Assembly: GCF_019399895.1 (NCBI RefSeq)
Contig: NC_091870.1
Coordinates: 6,369,001-6,433,000, forward strand
Length of the DNA: 64,000 nucleotides
From: Cardiocondyla obscurior
Taxonomy: Eukaryota > Arthropoda > Insecta > Hymenoptera > Formicidae
Reading direction: 5' to 3'
The translations under genes were made by a program, and so were the position numbers. How positions within the stretch are numbered: position 1 is the stretch's first letter; each line of letters opens with the position of its first letter. The notes below the pieces were generated by a model. That model saw nothing but the letters and a program-made list of their open reading frames with translations. It ran no database searches and was not told where the DNA came from. Of the stretch, positions 23,394-35,823 are shown piece after piece.

Positions 23394-24200
23394 TAATGCG
23401 CCGGCCGGCGAAACAGGATTTGTACGACATACGACGACGGGCGGATCCCAGGGTCAATGCGCACCGGGATAATCCCCGGCAAGTGTAATTCACTTTGCTT
23501 CTCGCGAGCGAAGGAGGGTCGGCTCGAAAGGTGGACGGGCGGGCGCACCGTGGCGAGTGAGGCTCGCGATAAGGGCGCGAGATGATCGCGATCGTCGACG
23601 CGGTCAGCTGTGCTTCGCGGGGCGAATATTCAACCTCGCGGGACGCTTTTGCACGTAATCGGCGAGACGGGCGCCGGATTCGACGGCAGGCTCGATGGAG
23701 TTCAAGGTAACTTCGCGATGCACCGGGCTGAGGATCCCGGAGCTTACCGGGGCTCTCTCGCGGTTTGCCCGAGACCGCTCATGCGGTCGTGGCAGCGTGC
23801 ACCGTCTCCATCTCCCTTTTTCCCTCCTGCCGGGCATCCCGTTGCAGAAAACGGGTGCCGCTCGCAGCGCTGCCAAAGAAACGCTATAAAACTGGCGCGA
23901 GCTGAGCGTGGCCGGAGGGACGCGAGAGGAAGAAGCGCGCGAGAGGCAATCGTACTTGACGGACCTTAGCGGAAAGAAACGGGAACGGTTGCGGAGAAGT
24001 TAATGGGTAGCGTGCGTGTAGAAGGCCGTGGATCTCGAGCGAGCGCGGAAAAACCGATTATTGCTGACGATTGGAGGATACTTCGCCCGGAGGATGTGGG
24101 TAGTCCGAAGATACCGCATTATACCGATTAAAAAATCCTCGAGGCTACACTGTAATCTATAATCCCTCGATCTCTGTTAGTCCGTTACGTACAAACGGGA

Positions 24201-24208
24201 TATAAATA
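24201..24208 (+). promoter_or_regulatory. TATA-like box
   Basis: TATAAATAGG in CGGGATATAAATAGGAGG. No open frame with support lies downstream, so it may be a chance match. Confidence 0.2.
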
Positions 24209-25605
24209 GGAGGATATGTAGGACGCGCTTGTGAGTTCGAGGATCCTCTAATTTACGTTTCATATATAGATCCGCGTTTGAATAATGATAAAAATAATAA
24301 AAGGCGTAACGAGATACATAAAATAAAAAAATAAAAAAAATAGATGTACTTATATAATGCGAGGCATGAAAATAAAGGATGATATCGAGTCACCGAAATA
24401 TACAGAATGTTGAGAAATCGAGAAAAGCAAAACGTCTTTTAACATTACCGCGACGTAAACAGAAACCGTATCACTGTCTGCGTATCCGCGAAAAAGGGAG
24501 GCAAGAAGCGCGAAATATCGGGAAAGAAAATAGAAAACGTTACGCCCCGGCCTGCGAGTTTACGCGAGATAAACGGAGAAGTGTATAAAGCGGCCGCCGC
24601 GCCGCTTGGCGAACATTTCGAGCAAAAGAGGGCGGCGGATCGCAGCGACGAGGAAAGAGAAAGGGCGAGGTGGCGTCGGCGAGAAGGAGACGGAAACGAA
24701 AAGAGAAATAAAAAGAAGGGAAATGATTCTCGGTGAATATACGCAGCGCCGCGTTTAGCCGGAGGAGGATAAAGAATACGCGCGCTAGGCGAACGGCGGC
24801 GGAAAAGAGAGACGAGACAGGATGAGCTCCGGCGCCACCGGGAGCTAATTACTGCCCCTGTTTTGTAACCTAAACGGCTCCGGGCATGTACCTGCGAGAT
24901 GTATCTCTCGACTTACGGCGCGTTTACCAGCATCCAGCCACCAGTCAAGGGGTATGTATGATGCGCGCCAACGGCATCACGACGAGCCGCGCGGTATTGT
25001 ATTCTACGCCGCGACGTGTATGCCGCCTCCTTGAGCCGTGTACGCAGGAAATCGCGAAATGGGATCCATTTCGCGTACACCGACGGCCACGGAAGTCGAG
25101 AGGCGCGGAAGGTGCCTCGACCGACGCGTCTAAGTAGACGGTACCGCGTGCGTCTTCGCGCGCATCAAGGGTGAACTTGCTCCCGTTTCTAAAGAACATT
25201 GTTTAGACTCGCGCAAGGGAAGCTAATACCCCGATGCCGCTTGAAGCGACTTCGCAAATGCATAAGTAGCTTTCGGGGATCGTGTTTCCTCTCTATTTGG
25301 CGTCCCCGGGATATACAATTTCCTCGTTTCGTTCTTGTTTCTCTGAACTGCTCGACCTCTCGCTGCGTCGTCTCGCACTGTTAAGCGCCGGAGATAATGT
25401 ATTGCTAATAAGAATTAATTAACAAGATTAAATACGGGATTACATTTTTTTTTATCTTATAACTTTTACATATAAATAAATATTTTATTTTATGAGAAAT
25501 AAAATCTCCGTTATTTTTATTTTAATACATTAGAAAAAAAAAAAAGAAAAAAGAAAATTGCAATAAACGTTTTACATCGTACTTGGCGCAATCGAATTAT
25601 TATGC

Positions 25606-26682
25606 ATGATTTTTACGCAGTCGGAATTTTCCTCCCTGATGCACGAAATAATTGCGTTCCGGCAACAGAGGTTTCATTCTTGCGTGGGAGAACATCTGAA
25701 GAGTCCTTCTCGGATATACCGGGAAATCGATAGCCGCGCGTTTTGCGACAAATTGGCAAGTCTCACGTTTCCCGCGTCCCTTTTCCTTTTATTCCGATAC
25801 GCTTTACTCAACGCCACTCGACACATTGCGTCGCGCTGGGATTCTAGCGGCGCGGGTGAGTGTAGGCGGGCTCCGGTTCAAAAGGTCGTGATTTTCGGCG
25901 CGATTTCGTGTTTCGCGGTTCGCCTCGATCTAATGATCCGTGTCCCCCGAGGACGGTCGCGGCTGAGTGTGGCTAAGGAGGTCCTTGTTCCTTGCCGAGG
26001 CACCTCTCAGAGTCCCGCCTTAAAGACTGAAGTGGTACACAATATCGTCGCCGTGGGGTCAACGACACCCCCGCCGCCGCTTCCTACTTTTTTCTCAGTC
26101 GGCCGCCCTCTCGCGCGCCCGCCTCGACGGACCCTTTCTTCAATTAAAGCCGAAGGAATCGACGGAGAGATGATTGAACATTGTGCGCCACAATGCAGTA
26201 GCATGTACAGGCCCACTCTCCGCGCTCAGCCGGAGTATGTAGTACATAGGAGCAACTGGACCATGATTGACGATGTGACGTTTCTCTCTCCTCTCCTCTG
26301 CCGCGTCTCCTCGTCCATGTCGCCGCCTCCGTCTCTCGTACGCCAGCACGGTATTCTTCTCTCTCCCGCTTCGAGAAGTAGTAATCCTCCGCAAGCTGAA
26401 CATCGTATTGAAGATGCACAATCCTCGAGGCTCTCGCTATCTTTCTTCCACTTATTCGTCGTGTCCCTCTTTCTCTCGTCCCTCGCGCTCTCCACTCTCT
26501 TTTCCTTTCTCTCTTCTTCTCGCTCTTCTCCGCTGCCTCCGAGAGTTCTCTTTTATTCTCTCGCCATTTCTCTTCCTTCGTTTTCTCTCTCTTTTTCTTT
26601 CTCTCTCTTTCTCTCTATTTCTCTATACTATTTCGATCTGCTGCCTCTCCTAATACCAGCTTTGTCCCGATCTTCGTTCTGA
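25606..26682 (+). CDS. Longest open frame in the window, 358 codons
   Basis: Unknown product. Uninterrupted from ATG 25606 to TGA 26680-26682. The first 220 codons are not low complexity (MIFTQSEFSSLMHEIIAFRQ at the start; GEMIEHCAPQCSSMYRPTLR near residue 190; NWTMIDDVTFLSPLLCRVSS near 220). The last 100 are Ser/Leu/Phe from a CT-rich tract that cannot easily contain stops, so length alone overstates the evidence. A good acceptor, TACTTTTTTCTCAG, lies inside at 26097, and minus-strand frames of 80-90 codons overlap. Hydrophobic stretches near residues 55-68 and in the C-terminal tract could span a membrane if translated. A start context of TATGCATGATT is poor. Confidence 0.2.
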   Translation: MIFTQSEFSSLMHEIIAFRQQRFHSCVGEHLKSPSRIYREIDSRAFCDKLASLTFPASLFLLFRYALLNATRHIASRWDSSGAGECRRAPVQKVVIFGAISCFAVRLDLMIRVPRGRSRLSVAKEVLVPCRGTSQSPALKTEVVHNIVAVGSTTPPPPLPTFFSVGRPLARPPRRTLSSIKAEGIDGEMIEHCAPQCSSMYRPTLRAQPEYVVHRSNWTMIDDVTFLSPLLCRVSSSMSPPPSLVRQHGILLSPASRSSNPPQAEHRIEDAQSSRLSLSFFHLFVVSLFLSSLALSTLFSFLSSSRSSPLPPRVLFYSLAISLPSFSLSFSFSLFLSISLYYFDLLPLLIPALSRSSF

Positions 26683-26699
26683 TCCTACCCCCGCGGCGC

Positions 26700-29123
26700 G
26701 GAGACACGCTCCTTCAGGATTCTCGAAATCGGAAGATGTTACGCTCGTGCGGATTATATCGACGTAAGTGGACTCTCCTGCGCGTGATAACCGGTCCCCA
26801 TATATCACGGCCAGTGAACTCGGAGATTCAACGAATCGATATATCGCCGCTGGTAGGCTTTCGACACGCTTACGTCCTCTTTTTAATTTCGACGTACAGA
26901 ATATAAATGTTCCTCGCATCTAACTTGTCTGACCCTTGATCTAAGTGTAACGATACGGATTTATGAGCCTCCGCATCTCGCGAGCGATGCGGTAGTTTTC
27001 CCGCGCATTACGTGCGCGGTTAAAGTGAAAAATTATTTCGGGTAATTATTACGTTGTTTATCTGAGCACAATTGACAAAGCGACGCTACCGTAATAAAGT
27101 ACCTCTTGTTATGTGGATCAATCTGTCGGTCAGCTACCTTGAATGGTCCAATCGCGATTCGTTATACATCCTTATCGCCGTATTTTTTTTTTTTCCCTTT
27201 TATCGGGCATCTCGAACGTCGATGGAATTTGAAAGAAGTGTCCCGCTTTATTCTTATCGCGGTGATGTATGGCGCAGCCCGTGGCTCACCGCTTTGTGTC
27301 GTCTGCGTAATCAATTTTCCGCGATTCGATCAAGCAAGAGGATTGCCGTGGCGGCGTCGCGAGCCGCGCATCCGAATATACACGCGCGGAATAAAATCGC
27401 AAGCTGCGAGGGGCAATTTCTTAGGGCGAAGTTGAGGTGAAGGTAAGAACGTGCTCCGGGTCAACCAACTCAAACGCATGGCCGGGACGCCCCTACCTCC
27501 GCTCTCTTTCTTTCTCTTGATTGTTGGTTGCATATTGTGTATGCCCCCTCCAATGACCATTCACCCTCTCCTACTTTGAAATCGGTGAACTCGTGCCATC
27601 GGGATGCTCACGTTGCAAAGTTGTACGAATCACCTCTGTCGAAATTATATTTCTCGTCATCTAGCTAATAATCGAACGAGCCGCTAGCGAGAAAATCGGT
27701 CGGAAAACAAAATGAGATATTTAAAAAATATTAATCCATACGTATAATTAATAGTTATCGGCAGAAATTGAACGAACGTATGTCAGGAACCTAATTTTTT
27801 TTGCTTTTATTATTTGGCCGTAGAAAGGCGAAATGCACAACATGCGGAAATTCGTGCTCGCGCGAACGGTTGTTTAATTGCATGGTGTAACATGCGGTAG
27901 TTCAAACGAACGTACCAATTTTGGCGGGTAGGACCCAGCCACGTGTGCGTTTCATGCAACGGATAGGATGCATTCTCATAGGATGCATTTTCGGTGCAAC
28001 GAATCGTTAATTGCCGCTTTATTCTCGCTGCGTGTAATTAAGGCGCCGATAATTATTCACTTACGGCTCGACGTTTCGACACGGTAATCGTGCTTAACAT
28101 TGACATTTTCTGAATTAATGACATTCCAAATGGACGCGACGGATGGATGACTCATTGGCGCGATCGATGTTCTGCCTGTTGTCAGTAACGTGTCGCATGA
28201 CGAGTTACGAAACAGACATCGGTCTGCGGTGAAATGTACATGTAATTACAACCTACCGATTGTCCGCCGAAAACACGACCGGGCCCTCTTCTCTCTTGTT
28301 CAATACGCGTAAGAATGCTGAATAAGCAGCCATCTGATCGCATTATGGTCTATCTATTGATGTGCAGCGCATCACAATAAACAGGTAATAATACACAATT
28401 TGCAAATGTGACGAGCGTTAATTTATAAAATGGACAGGGGGAGGGGGCCATAATCGAACGATTGCCTCTGCGAGAATAGCCAACGGATTTTCCCCGCAAC
28501 ATGCCGCGAAAATCGTTAAGCGTATTACGCAAAATAATTAAACCGATCTTAAACGAGCGTGGTAGTTTTAATATTTTCCGCGGCGAACACGCGATATCGC
28601 CGATATCAATAAAATTACGCGTTACTAGCGCCGCATGTAAATGCGCAATTAATGTCCTCCGCCGGCGTAAAACTCGCCGATGCTAAAGTTTACAGTCCTA
28701 TTTCGTACGCGGCGAATACGAGGCTTCCAGCAGTTTTCAGAGATACGCGCTTGCCGTCGGTTCAAGGCCGACGATGCGATTAAACCGTCACGGGCTGCTA
28801 CGGTCAGATTCGATGAAAAATTCACTCGCGCAACGCCGCCTGCTGCAAAAGCGCGAATCTGATTTACTAAAAAAAATGTTAAAACGCAGCCTGCGTGGCT
28901 TTACGAGCCGCGTCGCTACTTTACACCGTTATCTGCTTGTTTTATTATTTGCAACGGTGTACGATGTTTATCGCGAGCCACTAATTCGAGTAATACAACC
29001 TGTTACCTGTCAACGGACAGAGAAATTAACTTTCGTTGTTCCGGCGACACGGCGCGACGCGAGCCGCCGCGGAACAAGTAGGACTTGTCCTTCGCGCGGT
29101 CAAGTCACGTAGACTTGACCTAG

Positions 29124-29155
<32 letters not shown>

Positions 29156-30660
29156 CGTTTATCTCTCGCGTGCGCGCCAGCCAGAACCAGAGTTACCGGT
29201 GCTCCTACCGTTTCGATATCGAAAATTTTCAAGGCGGCTCGTTCGCGGTACGATTACCGGTGTGGGGAAGGCCGGCGTACTTCGCGCGTTTGTTACAATT
29301 TGTCAGTCTTGCCCCGGCTGAGTAATTGCCATTAAATCGCACGCCAAAGATTCGATCTGGCTGCACCGTTGGCGTGTTATTGCCGCGCGTCGGCGTACGC
29401 GTGCGACACGCGCGCGCCGCGACTTATCAATTTATCGCGCGCACACGCGCAATCGATATGAATATCGGATGAGACCGGCCGTTTAGACAGACAACCGCGA
29501 TACCACCGTCGCCGCCCGAACTTCCGCCGGCTGTTTTTTTCTTTTTTTTTTTATTTTCTTTTTTATTCCTCGTCTCGTCCGCGTGCTGTCTGGTTTTTCC
29601 GGAATTTCCGACGAGCCCGAGCGGGCCAATTGCGCGTGCGATATCGCGTGCTTTCAAAGCCGGGGCGAAGAGACCGTCCCGGCGGGGACAGGAGGAATCG
29701 ACGCACTCGAAACGATCCCGCACGCAATGCTCTTTCGGCTATGCCACGCCGCTTGTAATTCTCCCTATCTGGCCGTTTTTATCGCGCGGGCGTAAATCCC
29801 CGAGAGTGCAGCTCGTTTGCGAAACTACGGGGGCCGGCGCACGAATCGCCGCGAAACGTTCCGGCGGTAAGCGACTTATGACCGGATTAAACTGCCATTT
29901 GTAAAACTGATTATTCAATTAGTTGTCTTGAATTTCAATGCGTGCCGCACTAAAACGTCACCGTGGCCCCCTTTCGCTCCGCGCGATCGTAGCCGATTAA
30001 TTTTGCAAAAAAAAAAAAAAGTGCGCGGAGGAACTTTTTCGTGAAAACGATTACTCTTGCGATCACGGGAAATTTTCCCAAAACATTTTCGCATTATGAA
30101 CGACAAAGGAATGTCCGTGCCTGGAATTGTGATAAAACTTTGGCGATACCGAGTATACGTGCACGCGATTTCTTCCTTCAACGCCAACAATTTTCTTACG
30201 CATAGCGAAACGGACGCTCGGAAGTTTTGCTGAGAGGCGCATAAAAGTTTTCACGTATTCGTATCGCAGAACCGCCCATCTGTCGATGCGGAAAAACACA
30301 AACAAACAGGAGCCTATTGCAATTTAATAAAACTTTCATGCGCAGTTTCATTGAATTTCCGATCGGAAGATTATTTGGAACTGAGGGAACGCGCAAGGAG
30401 TTTCGAAGACGATTAAGAGTACGTGCTTCGGAACTTGTTGCTGCGTGATATCTTCGAGAAATATGAATTAAAAAAAAATTATAACATTTCAAAATTATTA
30501 TTTGCAAATTGTATTAACTTAATTGTATTGTAGTAATTACGAATTATGGCGATTAATGAACAACAGGCTGAAACATTTATTTTTCAACGCGGAAATAATC
30601 TTTTCTTTCTATTATTAAAAATATTTGAGTCGTACAGATTGTAGGAATTGTCACCCCCCA
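26700..30660. other. Noncoding; CT repeat and hairpin
   Basis: No exon supported. GTGAAG|GTAAGA at 27440 is a donor-like site with no convincing exon before it. T-rich tracts at 27.18 and 29.53 kb break up CpG-rich sequence. The 28.4-28.9 kb segment holds a T-arm-like GTCGGTTCAAGGCCGAC, which I reject as a tRNA. Confidence 0.4.
29098..29156. repeat. 8-bp hairpin followed by CT microsatellite
   Basis: GGTCAAGT and ACTTGACC (29098-29105 and 29113-29120) are perfect arms around CACGTAG. A (CT)n run starts directly after, 29124-29156. Confidence 0.8.
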
Positions 30661-30768
30661 GCGCCTTGTGCCTGAATTTAATGCAATTCTACGAAAGGCC
30701 TGTCGGGCAAACTTTCAAACCGATAAGACGGCACCACTCGAGATAAGAGGTACGATACGACTTGGCTC

Positions 30769-31077
30769 GTGGCCAGCGAGCAGACATTGCCGCCTTTGCA
30801 GAGTTTCTCGCGTCAAGAACGTGTCTATCGTAGCCGTAATTCAGTTGGTACGGATAGAAAACCGTGGCGGAACATCAATCATCCCGGTTTTGCTTCGCTG
30901 TTCTTGTTTCTTCTCTTAGGCGTCATCACGTACGATTTAACGGAATCATTGCTCGTTACTCGCGACTTTCAGAACCCTGTATCGTACGCCGTTCCCTTTT
31001 GGAGCCAGGCCGATCAGATTTCAACCTCGGAATCGAAGTTTGGTAATTACAAAGAATCCGAGAGAGTCCGGCCGTGA
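30769..31077 (+). CDS. Candidate frame with a possible membrane segment
   Basis: Unknown product. The frame is open from about 30727 to TGA at 31075-31077. It has a GTG but no ATG early. A hydrophobic segment (FASLFLFLLLGVITY) sits between hydrophilic parts; the last part reads DFQNPVSYAVPFWSQADQIS. However, TTGTTTCTTCTCTTAG (30919) is a strong acceptor inside that same segment, so the hydrophobic part may be just a polypyrimidine tract and the 52 codons from 30920 a terminal exon. Other frames overlap on both strands (a 132-codon minus frame at 31354-30956), so coding status is uncertain. Confidence 0.2.
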   Translation: MASEQTLPPLQSFSRQERVYRSRNSVGTDRKPWRNINHPGFASLFLFLLLGVITYDLTESLLVTRDFQNPVSYAVPFWSQADQISTSESKFGNYKESERVRP

Positions 31078-31351
31078 GGAAGAAACGCAGAGGCAAACAC
31101 GATAAAAGGCATTCGGAGTAATTTACTCCCTTTCGCATTCGAAGGAAGTTTGATCGCAATTCAACTTCTGCTGCGGAGTTCAGCGATCGGTAGAATTCAG
31201 GAAGCGAAGGGGCCTCGCCTTGGGTGAAACGGAACGGCGGAGAAACAAGGAGAATCGGTACATGCGATAGCAGGAGTTGACTACTAGCGCCGTGAGACGT
31301 GCGCGGATTTATGAACGGAGGTCCTGGCACCGTTCCAGGATCCCGAGTTAG

Positions 31352-31681
31352 CATTTATCCCCGCTGGCCGCGCGTCGCTTTTCACGGGATGCAATCGCGT
31401 CTGTATGGGTTGCACCGTTGGGGTCCTATCTCGAGTGGAAAGGGCCCCGTTGTATTACCCTACAGAGCGCTAAATTATGCGCGAGAGAGCTTTTTACTAC
31501 CGCGGAAATCACCGTCTCAACCCATCCCGTCGCGACCCCGCCGGAACCTTTCGGCTCTCGGCTGGAAGAGGCGCAGAAAGAGATTCTGGTGCAGCGAAAT
31601 CAGAGACGGGTCACTAGACGCGCGATAGACTGCTCGAAGATGGATTATCGCGCGACGATAGACCGTGTTCTCGCCAAATAA
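31352..31681 (+). CDS. Weak candidate frame
   Basis: Open for 109 codons after TAG at 31349 to TAA at 31679-31681, with ordinary composition (SYLEWKGPRCITLQSAKLCA in the middle, AIDCSKMDYRATIDRVLAK at the end). No ATG begins it and the acceptor (CCGAGTTAG) has a weak tract, so it would have to be a terminal exon. Overlaps a 109-codon frame in another phase. Confidence 0.15.
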   Translation, partial: HLSPLAARRFSRDAIASVWVAPLGSYLEWKGPRCITLQSAKLCARELFTTAEITVSTHPVATPPEPFGSRLEEAQKEILVQRNQRRVTRRAIDCSKMDYRATIDRVLAK

Positions 31682-33321
31682 TTACGCGGGGGAGAAAAGA
31701 TCTGTACGTTAGCGAGAGAATATTTTTGTCGTTAAGTCTCTGCTACTGTAAGTAATTTTATTTAGATGACGCTGTATTGGAATCTGGGAATATAAATTTT
31801 TTACGACTTGATTTATTACGGTAAAAAAAAAAAAAAAAAAATTCTATTAAGTATGCCGTGTAACTTTTCCGCATAATGAGATTAAAAAAAGAAAAAAAAA
31901 AATCTTTCGAGAAAGTATTTAAGCGTTTGTGTCAATCTTGCCTTCTTTTTGGTATTCAATCTCTTTCGAGTAACGGATTTATCTTTGACCAGTGTCGCGT
32001 CTGATGATTATAAATGCATTTCGAAATCATTCTGAAAACGGTGATACGTATCTTATGATAATTGTGTCGCGTGTAAGCCAGTCCGGGGCGTCGAATCATC
32101 GGTGGCACGTACGAGCGTCCAATTAAAAGTGGCGGGGCTTGAACGGGAACGGTCGAGCAATAAGAACAAGTGAATAAACAAGAAATAATAAAGACGAGCC
32201 CGAGGAGGAGACGTCTTGAGAATACGGTAGCCGAGCTAAGTTATATTTGATGCGTTGATAATTAGTTTCGAGAGTGGCTCGGCCTCCTCCTCCTTCTTAC
32301 CCTCCGTTCTCTTACTGGTTTCTCCCGGGCGGACCTGTCAAGTGTACCATTTATTTCCCAACTCGAGAGCCAAGAAACTGAATCTTTGTCTCGCTCTGAA
32401 ACTTTTGCTTTGTGAGGAATGACAGCGAAAATTACGAGAATTCGGTGCCCGCCACGACTTCGTAAAAAAAAAAAAAAAAAAAAATTGTGATTTATAGCCA
32501 ATGCATAGAATATCTTTTTAGAAAAAAAAAAAAACAAAGAAAATATATATATTATTTCGTTTCATCGATTCTCTCTTTGTTTCGTAAAGTCGAGAAATAT
32601 ATATTTATGCGTCGTTCACAAAAAGTTTTATCAAAATTATTAAATTATTAAAACTCGTTAATTCTTTTTTTTTTTTTTCATAAAAATGTTAAGAAAAATT
32701 GTAGCTTTGATTAGCCAAGTTATTAATTATAATCTTTATTTAAACAACGGAGACGTATTCGTAGGATGAAAAAAAGGTTTTTAAAAGGCCTCGTCAACAA
32801 TTAATAAGATATATCTTGGGACGCTTCCATAATGCGATATTCGACCGTGTCGTAAGGTCCAATTCGGTAGCTACGACGCCACGACACGTTCGAGTTATCT
32901 CGTTGCGTACAACGATTATCTACAGAGAATGAACCCTGGCGCGTTGACTTCGACAGGGCCGGCTTCAGAGGATCACGAGCGCGATCCAAAGGACTCGAAG
33001 AAGCCACGGGTTGAACCGTGACTTCGCGGTAATCTCTCTCGGAAATCTGTCGTTCGTCCAGGGATCATCCGTATTCACGGTGCGACGTACACCGTCATCT
33101 TAAAACACAAAACGTCACCGATGTTTTGTTGGCCGCTTACGGATCATCGTGGGTTTTTATCGCCGCTGTTAAATTTCTTTCACGTACAACAATCGAGGAA
33201 AAGTATCTCCCGAGCGAAGAGCGAATGTGAAAAGCGAGTTTGTTGACGGAAGCGGCGATGAAATTACGATAATGATTCTCCGCTCGCGGGAAGTAATAGA
33301 AACCTGGCCGGAGTGTGTGAA

Positions 33322-33515
33322 ATGATTATATTCGAATTATTATATATCGCGATATTATATATCGGAAATCCACCGTGTCGGGTCTCGGGAGCGATCGTGC
33401 GAGAGAAAGCGCAACTGCGTCGTACTGACATAATCGCGCGGCGGCGGCGGCGCGCTCGCTCTTGCGCACGGGGTCTCATTTCTACCGCCACGAGACAGAG
33501 ACGCCCTACCGTTAG
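33322..33515 (+). CDS. Weak candidate first coding exon
   Basis: ATG 33322 opens a frame (MIIFELLYIAILYIGNPPCR) with a short hydrophobic N-terminus, then an Arg-rich stretch from CGG repeats, to CCGTTAG|GTAAGATC at 33515/33516, a good donor. The hydrophobic start could be a signal anchor, but it comes from an AT repeat (ATTATATATCG twice), so it may be chance. Confidence 0.15.
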
Positions 33516-33753
33516 GTAAGATCCCACTAGGTTTACCTGTCGCCGGCCGAGGAAAATCGCCCCCTTCGCGAGCAGCGGGGAAGATGCGGGGCCGCGAGGA
33601 GGAGACGGGGACGTTTCGTTTCGCCTACACATTAATCCAGCCCTGGTCTTTAGGACTCGTATGTAAATGCGACGCTATATTTAGACCAGTATCTCGGGTG
33701 TATAATACGTTCGGGTTGGAGAATCCTCTCCGGGACCCGGGGCACACGTAGAT

Positions 33754-34251
33754 GTGCGTTGCGTGCGTGTCTACGTACGTGTACGCGGCGGCCAAGCGGT
33801 GTGCGAGAGCGGCCGGGCCGATACGTACAACACGTGCGTACATTGCAACTGCAGGACCCGCCAAACCGGTTACCCATCGGCTCCTCAACACCAACACCAG
33901 CCTCCGAGACACCTCCAACACCGAACGGGGTCCCTGCACGCGTATCGTTTGGACGGGGCACACCATCCTCCGGCCGTCCATCCGCCGTTTCTCCTACGTC
34001 GATCCTCACCTCCGCCTTTCTCTTCTCCTCCGCACCACCTCGTACCTTTCTTTTTCCTTTTTCTTTCTCTTTCTCTTTCCCTCTCTCTTTCTTTCTCTTT
34101 TTCTATACGTATCTCTATCTATCTCTCGCTCCTGCTACTTCCGCTCTCACCTCTTTGCGCCAAACACGGGAATATGCACGAACATCAAACCACGCTTACG
34201 GCCGAGGTTACACACCCATCGACCCGTAGGTGCTTTCCAATGGACAGCTAG
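33754..34251 (+). CDS. Weak candidate Pro/His-rich frame
   Basis: After ACATTGCAACTGCAG (33855) one frame reads a Pro/His/Gln-rich segment (YPSAPQHQHQPPRHLQHRTG, then AHHPPAVHPPFLL) of the kind found in linker regions of transcription factors. But the DNA is C-rich, all three plus frames are open for over 150 codons, and the end is a CT repeat. The family is not identifiable. Confidence 0.12.
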   Translation: MRCVRVYVRVRGGQAVCESGRADTYNTCVHCNCRTRQTGYPSAPQHQHQPPRHLQHRTGSLHAYRLDGAHHPPAVHPPFLLRRSSPPPFSSPPHHLVPFFFLFLSLSLSLSLSFSFSIRISIYLSLLLLPLSPLCAKHGNMHEHQTTLTAEVTHPSTRRCFPMDS

Positions 34252-34310
34252 AAAACCGATTTGGATTTCCTAGAAACCATCTGACGCGACCTCACCTCGC
34301 CCTTTAGCCC

Positions 34311-34343
34311 TTCCCCCCCCCCTCTCCCCCCCCCTCTCCCCCG
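34311..34343. repeat. C-rich homopolymer array
   Basis: Two C runs of about ten bases separated by CTCT. On the minus strand this is G-rich and might form a G-quadruplex; only the sequence pattern is seen. Confidence 0.85.
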
Positions 34344-35798
34344 CGGGGCTCGCGGACGGTAAATTATCGCACGCTTTTTGAGATCTCGACTTGTCCCGTG
34401 GCACACGTGTCAAATCTTCCGTTGACGTGTAACTACAGGAAAACGTGAAAACGCGTCTTTACGCACGTGATAATTACGAATGCAACGACGCAATCGCATC
34501 TGTCGTATGAATAGAGAAGTTGATACGCGATTACACTCCGATCCGCAATTATCTCGTAACGCAAAAAATAATTATACGAGACGTCGCGTCCAATTAAACT
34601 TTTTCACGATTTCCCGACGCGTTGTATTAATTTATTACCGACGAAACGTTGATGCGAATAGAAAAGAATAGCCGTACCCCTATTACCGGTACGCGCGTCC
34701 AGACCGACGCTACCCCGCGGCGGCCTAGTAAGACCTTCATGAATCTTGCATTCGCTCGGTGTCCAACAGGCACGCGGCGTTCGCGCACGAAAATCGTGCG
34801 AGTCGTCGAACCCCGATGTACGATGTAACCTTGGGACTTTCGTCACCCACGGCGGAAGAGAGAGCGGGACGGCGCGGCCTCTTAATACTTGACGTAACCG
34901 CGCGAACCGCGCGCGGAAGGGAGACGGACGGAGAGAGGCGCGATGCAGCACGTGGGTGCGCCTATCGAGCACGAGTGCGTACGCGAACGATATTTATGGC
35001 GACACGCGCGAACGGTAACGGATGCCCCGGGATTCTCGTGCCCGGTAACCGCGCGGCGGGGAAAATCACCGGCGGAAAAATCAGCCCGCGAACTTTTCCC
35101 GCGCGAAAATATTTTTTTCGCGAACACGCCCGCCGTTGTTCCGTCCGTCTAAAGTTCATCCGTCTTCGTCGGGTTTAACTACACGGTTGCGCGACCATGC
35201 GCGACCGACGCATCGAAAAAAGGAAGAACCAAAAAAAGGAAAAAAAAGAAAAAAAAAAACCACCGGCAAGATCCGTCCCGCGGAGGCAGAGACAGATCTT
35301 CTCTCGGTTTTCAGTGGCGCGCGTCGCCTACGGCCTTTACAATATTTCGCTGCGGCGAGAGAATGACGAGAAAAACCGAAGTCAAAAGAGCGTCGACTCG
35401 TCTCCCCGTTTAATCGTGCCTTCGGGATACGTTCGAGTGACTTCATCAAGTCACGTTCGTGCTGTCAAAGAGAGAGAGAAAGGTGAAGAGGAACGGGACT
35501 GAATTGGATTTAATTTAATTCTCAATCTGCAGCTTTTTTTTTTTTTTTTTTTCTTCTTCTTGAAAGCGCTATTTATAATTAAGCATAATGAATATGTCTA
35601 CATTGTTTTCTACGTAATTACCTTATCGCGGTGTAAAAAAATATTACCAATTTGACGAAACCGAGAGTATCCGTACGTGGCTTTGCAGGCGACGTGAGAA
35701 AGGTGTCGGTTGAGCAGCGATTGACGGCACGTACGTGACTCGGCTTGCATACGTGTGACGCGCAACTCCGGCACGTGAGGGACGGGCGAGGCAAGCCA

Positions 35799-35823
35799 CT
35801 ATTATTTACTATTATTTACTATT
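35799..35823. repeat. ATTATTTACT tandem repeat, 2.5 copies
   Basis: A decanucleotide repeated exactly in CpG-rich surroundings. Confidence 0.85.

Larger units (their letters stand above)
20750..25600. other. Noncoding, CpG-rich; hairpin and TATA-like site
   Basis: No exon supported. Holds the 9-bp perfect hairpin at 23373 and a TATAAATA at 24201. CT-rich blocks at 21.2, 22.0 and 23.2 kb keep frames open without protein-like composition. A GA-rich block at 24.5-24.8 kb does the same on the other strand. Confidence 0.4.

Noticed and set aside
28758..28776. tRNA T-arm-like GTCGGTTCAAGGCCGAC
   Set aside because: Stem and TTCAA loop fit, but the loop ends in G rather than a pyrimidine, and there is no D-arm, anticodon arm or acceptor pairing upstream.
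34759..35178. 139-codon plus frame
   Set aside because: CpG-rich region where five overlapping frames are open; no additional support.
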